DNA of 37,496 bases. It comes from Tenacibaculum finnmarkense (GTDB lineage Bacteria > Bacteroidota > Bacteroidia > Flavobacteriales > Flavobacteriaceae). The stretch is taken from the NCBI RefSeq assembly GCF_900239185.1, contig NZ_OENA01000058.1:1-37496 (forward strand), in the 5' to 3' direction. Below, in pieces: positions 35,601-37,496 of the stretch. A program made the position numbers and the translations under genes. Numbering within the stretch: position 1 is the stretch's first letter; each line of letters starts with the position of its first letter. The notes below the pieces were generated by a model. It saw only the letters and a list, made by a program, of their open reading frames with translations. It was not told the DNA's origin and did not search any database.

Positions 35601-37496
35601 TGCGAAGGAACTAAAACCATCACAAGAACTTGGAATTTGACAGATTCTTGTGGAAATTCAACCCAAAAAGATCAAATAATTACAGTTGAAGATAATATCA
35701 AACCAATATTTACAGTTCCCGCAGACATCACAATTTCGACGGATGCGAACTGTGTTTTTGATGTATCTGTAGGAAAAACCGGCGTTGTTTCTGATGAAGC
35801 TGACAATTGCTCAACAGGATTAAAAGCAACTTTTACCGATGTTGAAAAAATCGGAACTTGCGAAGGAAATAAAATCATCACAAGAACTTGGAATTTGACA
35901 GATTCTTGCGGAAATTCAACCCAAAAAGACCAAATAATAACGGTTGAAGACACAATAAAACCCACTTTTACCGCTCCAAAAGACATCACAATTTCTACGG
36001 ATGCGAACTGTGTTTTTGATGTATCTGTAGCAAAAACCGGCGTTGTTTCTGATGAAGCTGATAATTGTTCAACAGGATTAAAAGCAACTTTTACTGATGT
36101 TGAAAAAGCTGGAACTTGCGAAGGAACTAAAACCATCACAAGAACTTGGAATTTGACAGATTCTTGTGGGAATTCAACCAAAAAAGACCAAATAATTACA
36201 GTTGAAGACACAATAAAACCAACTTTTACAGCGCCAGATGACATCACAATTTCGACAGATGCGAACTGTGTTTTTGATGTATCTGTAGGAAAAACCGGCG
36301 TTGTTTCTGATGAAGCTGATAATTGCTCAACAGGATTAAAAGCAACATTTACCGATGTTGAAAAAGCCGGAACTTGCGAAGGCGAAAAAACCATCACAAG
36401 AACTTGGAATTTGACAGATTCTTGCGGAAATTCAACCCAAAAAGATCAAATAATTACGATTGAAGACACAATAAAACCAACATTTACCGCTCCAAAAGAC
36501 ATCACAATTTCGACGGATACGAATTGTGTTTTTGATGTATCTGTAGGGAAAACCGGCGGAGTTTCTGATGAAGCTGACAATTGTTCAAGAGGATTAAAAG
36601 CAACATTTACTGATGTTGAAAAAACCGGAACTTGCGAAGGCGAAAAAATAATCACGAGAACTTGGAATTTGACAGATTCTTGCGGAAATTCAACTCAAAA
36701 AGACCAAATAATTACAGTTGAAGATAATATAAAACCCACTTTTACAGCGCCAGATAATATTACAATTTCGACGGATGAAAACTGTGTTTTTGATGTATCT
36801 GTAGCAAAAACCGGCGAAGTTTCTGATGAAGCTGATAATTGCTCAACAGGATTAAAAGCAACATTTACCGATGTTGAAAAAGTTGGAACTTGCGAAGGAA
36901 CTAAAATCATCACGAGAACTTGGAATTTGACAGATTCTTGCGGAAATTCAACCCAAAAAGACCAAATAATTACGATTGAAGATAATATAAAACCCACTTT
37001 TACAGCGCCAGATAATATTACAATTTCGACGGATGCGAATTGTGTTTTTGATGTATCTGTAGGAAAAACCGGCGTTGTTTCTGATGAAGCTGACAATTGC
37101 TCAACAGGATTAAAAGCAACATTTACTGATGTTGAAAAAGCCGGAACTTGCGAAGGAACTAAAACCATCACAAGAACTTGGAATTTAACAGATTCTTGTG
37201 GAAATTCAACCCAAAAAGACCAAATAATTACGGTAAAAGACACTATAAAACCAACTTTTACAGCGCCAGATGACATCACAATTTCGACGGAAGCAAGCTG
37301 TGTTTTTGATGTATCTGTAAGAAAAACCGGCGTTGTTTCTGATGAAGCTGACAATTGCTCAACAGGATTAAAAGCAACATTTACCGATGTTGAAAAAGTT
37401 GGAACTTGCGAAGGAACTAAAACCATCACAAGAACTTGGAATTTGACAGATTCTTGCGGAAATTCAACCCAAAAAGACCAAATAATAACAGTTGAA
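32691..37496 (+). CDS. Secreted vWA / SprB-repeat / HYR-like repeat adhesin (partial, C-terminus off right edge)
   Basis: The frame is open from the ATG at 32691 to the last base (1602 codons). Residues 1-26 are a signal peptide (KTRLKSVLKS, then VFFAFLLVSGQLIIAQ). Residues ~62-290 are a von Willebrand A domain with a complete metal-binding motif D67-V-S-G-S71, plus GTNMEGG and FFTDGLPN. A Cys-containing region follows (VCIPCP). Residues ~486-546 match the SprB repeat (LSCGGTDGGIDLSVTGGSGSYTYLWSNGA...YTVTVTDILGC), known from the Flavobacterium gliding adhesin SprB. From ~657 on come 86-residue HYR-like repeats with four cysteines each. It is probably a type IX-secreted surface adhesin or gliding protein; the expected C-terminal sorting domain is outside the window. 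Ligand and exact role are unknown. Confidence 0.92.
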   Translation, partial: MKTRLKSVLKSVFFAFLLVSGQLIIAQEQIVINKQIVSSPINCKQFDVTLTVTGNPPVAAKEVVLLIDVSGSMGNYVDDGTGTGNQEPVIKFVKEAAKDFVSKLLSSANNPTGKNKIAIVSYSYNAVILADLTTDKTALNNAIDQLSPDAGTNMEGGLLKAGEVFTNSSPGCLRTRSIVFFTDGLPNWHNGSPLPVSGECKTTEINSMCQQRAFSAATAIGNINVNGTSYNQSIFTVGFTGQLIEGIEKDNAKYTLDNIQNSGAYYTDNAADLTNMYSTILGELIPAATALDNQPLVVDQIPNEFQIVSSSLQSGSTINANKGTGLIVNNTINWEVDKILDETLTLKYSIIAADNFCGDNLSLGTSTIRYKNATCNQTNKKFDNTPVCIPCPVTDIQLNRQQGCSKTINYGSNSNPIVCSGVTETYLWKFFLKGNLVGTSANKTGKFTYTGSDKFTGNFKAELVYSSNCSLSTTNLEKSIILPNELSLSVLKSDLSCGGTDGGIDLSVTGGSGSYTYLWSNGATTQDLNNISTGLYTVTVTDILGCEKSISTTLISIDNDAPTLIVPNKLSIQGCDQNNINSANARYKFSLTAVSLNIATFNNADYIATDDTNIAKITYKDEIISYDGCVTKVLRTFTVVDTCGKTEIDSTIISIKDNIKPTFTAPDNITISTDANCVFDVSVGKTGVVSDEADNCSTGLKATFTDVEKAGTCEGEKIITRTWNLTDSCGNSTQKDQIITVEDNINPTFTAPDDITISTDANCDFDVSVEKTGVVSDEADNCSTGLKATFTDVEKAGTCEGTKTITRTWNLTDSCGNSTQKDQIITVEDNIKPTFTAPADITISTDANCVFDVSVAKTGVVSDEADNCSTGLKATFTDVEKVGTCEGEKTITRTWNLTDSCGNSTEKVQIITVEDNIKPTFTAPEDITISTDANCTFDVSVAKTGVVSDEADNCSTGLKATFTDVEKTGTCEGTKTITRTWNLTDSCGNSTQKDQIITVEDNIKPIFTVPADITISTDANCVFDVSVGKTGVVSDEADNCSTGLKATFTDVEKIGTCEGNKIITRTWNLTDSCGNSTQKDQIITVEDTIKPTFTAPKDITISTDANCVFDVSVAKTGVVSDEADNCSTGLKATFTDVEKAGTCEGTKTITRTWNLTDSCGNSTKKDQIITVEDTIKPTFTAPDDITISTDANCVFDVSVGKTGVVSDEADNCSTGLKATFTDVEKAGTCEGEKTITRTWNLTDSCGNSTQKDQIITIEDTIKPTFTAPKDITISTDTNCVFDVSVGKTGGVSDEADNCSRGLKATFTDVEKTGTCEGEKIITRTWNLTDSCGNSTQKDQIITVEDNIKPTFTAPDNITISTDENCVFDVSVAKTGEVSDEADNCSTGLKATFTDVEKVGTCEGTKIITRTWNLTDSCGNSTQKDQIITIEDNIKPTFTAPDNITISTDANCVFDVSVGKTGVVSDEADNCSTGLKATFTDVEKAGTCEGTKTITRTWNLTDSCGNSTQKDQIITVKDTIKPTFTAPDDITISTEASCVFDVSVRKTGVVSDEADNCSTGLKATFTDVEKVGTCEGTKTITRTWNLTDSCGNSTQKDQIITVE
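34650..37496 (+). repeat. Eleven tandem 258-bp HYR-like repeats in the adhesin gene
   Basis: The same landmark (acgg or acag of ATTTCGACGGATGC) occurs at 34707, 34965, 35223, 35481, 35739, 35997, 36255, 36513, 36771, 37029 and 37287, always 258 bp (86 residues) apart. There is no insertion or deletion between units. Each unit reads KPTFTAPDDITISTDANC, FDVSV.KTGVVSDEADNCSTG, LKATFTDVEK.GTCEG, ITRTWNLTDSCGNSTQKDQ. Differences are scattered single changes. The array runs past the right edge. Confidence 0.96.

Noticed and set aside
34505..37429. Several minus-strand open frames of 69-286 residues across the right repeat array
   Set aside because: They repeat with the same 258-bp period and mirror the HYR-like units of the plus-strand adhesin, which has a start, a signal peptide and recognisable domains.
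34650..37496. CRISPR array
   Set aside because: The 258-bp repeat is coding, with no short repeat/unique spacer alternation. No CRISPR pattern was seen elsewhere in the window.

Overview
The window looks like a stretch of chromosome from an AT-rich member of the Bacteroidetes, most likely a marine Flavobacteriaceae. I cannot fix the genus. The grounds are a SprB-type gliding-adhesin repeat, large secreted repeat proteins of the kind exported by type IX secretion, several TAnnTTTG-type -7 promoter elements, the near absence of Shine-Dalgarno sequences, and a DUF4172-Fic protein.

Layout. (1) 1-6933, minus strand: the first 2311 codons of a giant secreted protein that runs off the left edge. 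It has a signal peptide, lamin-tail-like and fibronectin-like domains, two tandem copies of an OB-like plus endonuclease/exonuclease/phosphatase (EEP) block, then about ten InlB-type B-repeats. (2) 6934-8608: sparse DNA with a hairpin repeat element, a possible 55-residue membrane peptide and two small unrecognised genes, one probably truncated. (3) 8609-10159: a long Fic (AMPylase-type) protein. (4) 10522-17791: a tight five-gene minus-strand operon coding for a DUF4258 protein, a large SF1 (Upf1/Dna2-like) helicase, an unknown protein with a winged-helix-like N-terminus, a double-HKD phospholipase D-type protein, and a CARF-like domain fused to a sigma54-activator-type AAA+ domain (RtcR-like). 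A sigma54-like promoter and two phased palindromes lie directly upstream. (5) 18075-21510: an McrBC restriction system. (6) 21639-28854: a type I restriction-modification operon, hsdR-PDDEXK nuclease-hsdM-hsdS. (7) 29018-30496: a probably truncated small gene and a broken DUF4172-Fic gene. (8) 30621-32021: mnmE, a core housekeeping gene. (9) 32319-37496, plus strand: a small unknown ORF and the first 1602 codons of a von Willebrand A / SprB-repeat adhesin with eleven 258-bp HYR-like repeats, running off the right edge.

Regions 3 to 7 form a defence island of about 22 kb whose right side abuts mnmE. Type I R-M and McrBC attack foreign DNA by sequence or modification. The operon at 10522-17791 matches no defence system I can name. 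Its composition (nucleic-acid helicase, PLD nuclease, small DUF4258 protein, ligand-sensing CARF-type transcriptional activator) and its promoter suggest a stress- or infection-induced system that senses a nucleotide or RNA-end signal and switches on its own operon. This is the most interesting part of the window. No CRISPR array, cas gene, cyclic-oligonucleotide synthase, tRNA or rRNA was seen.
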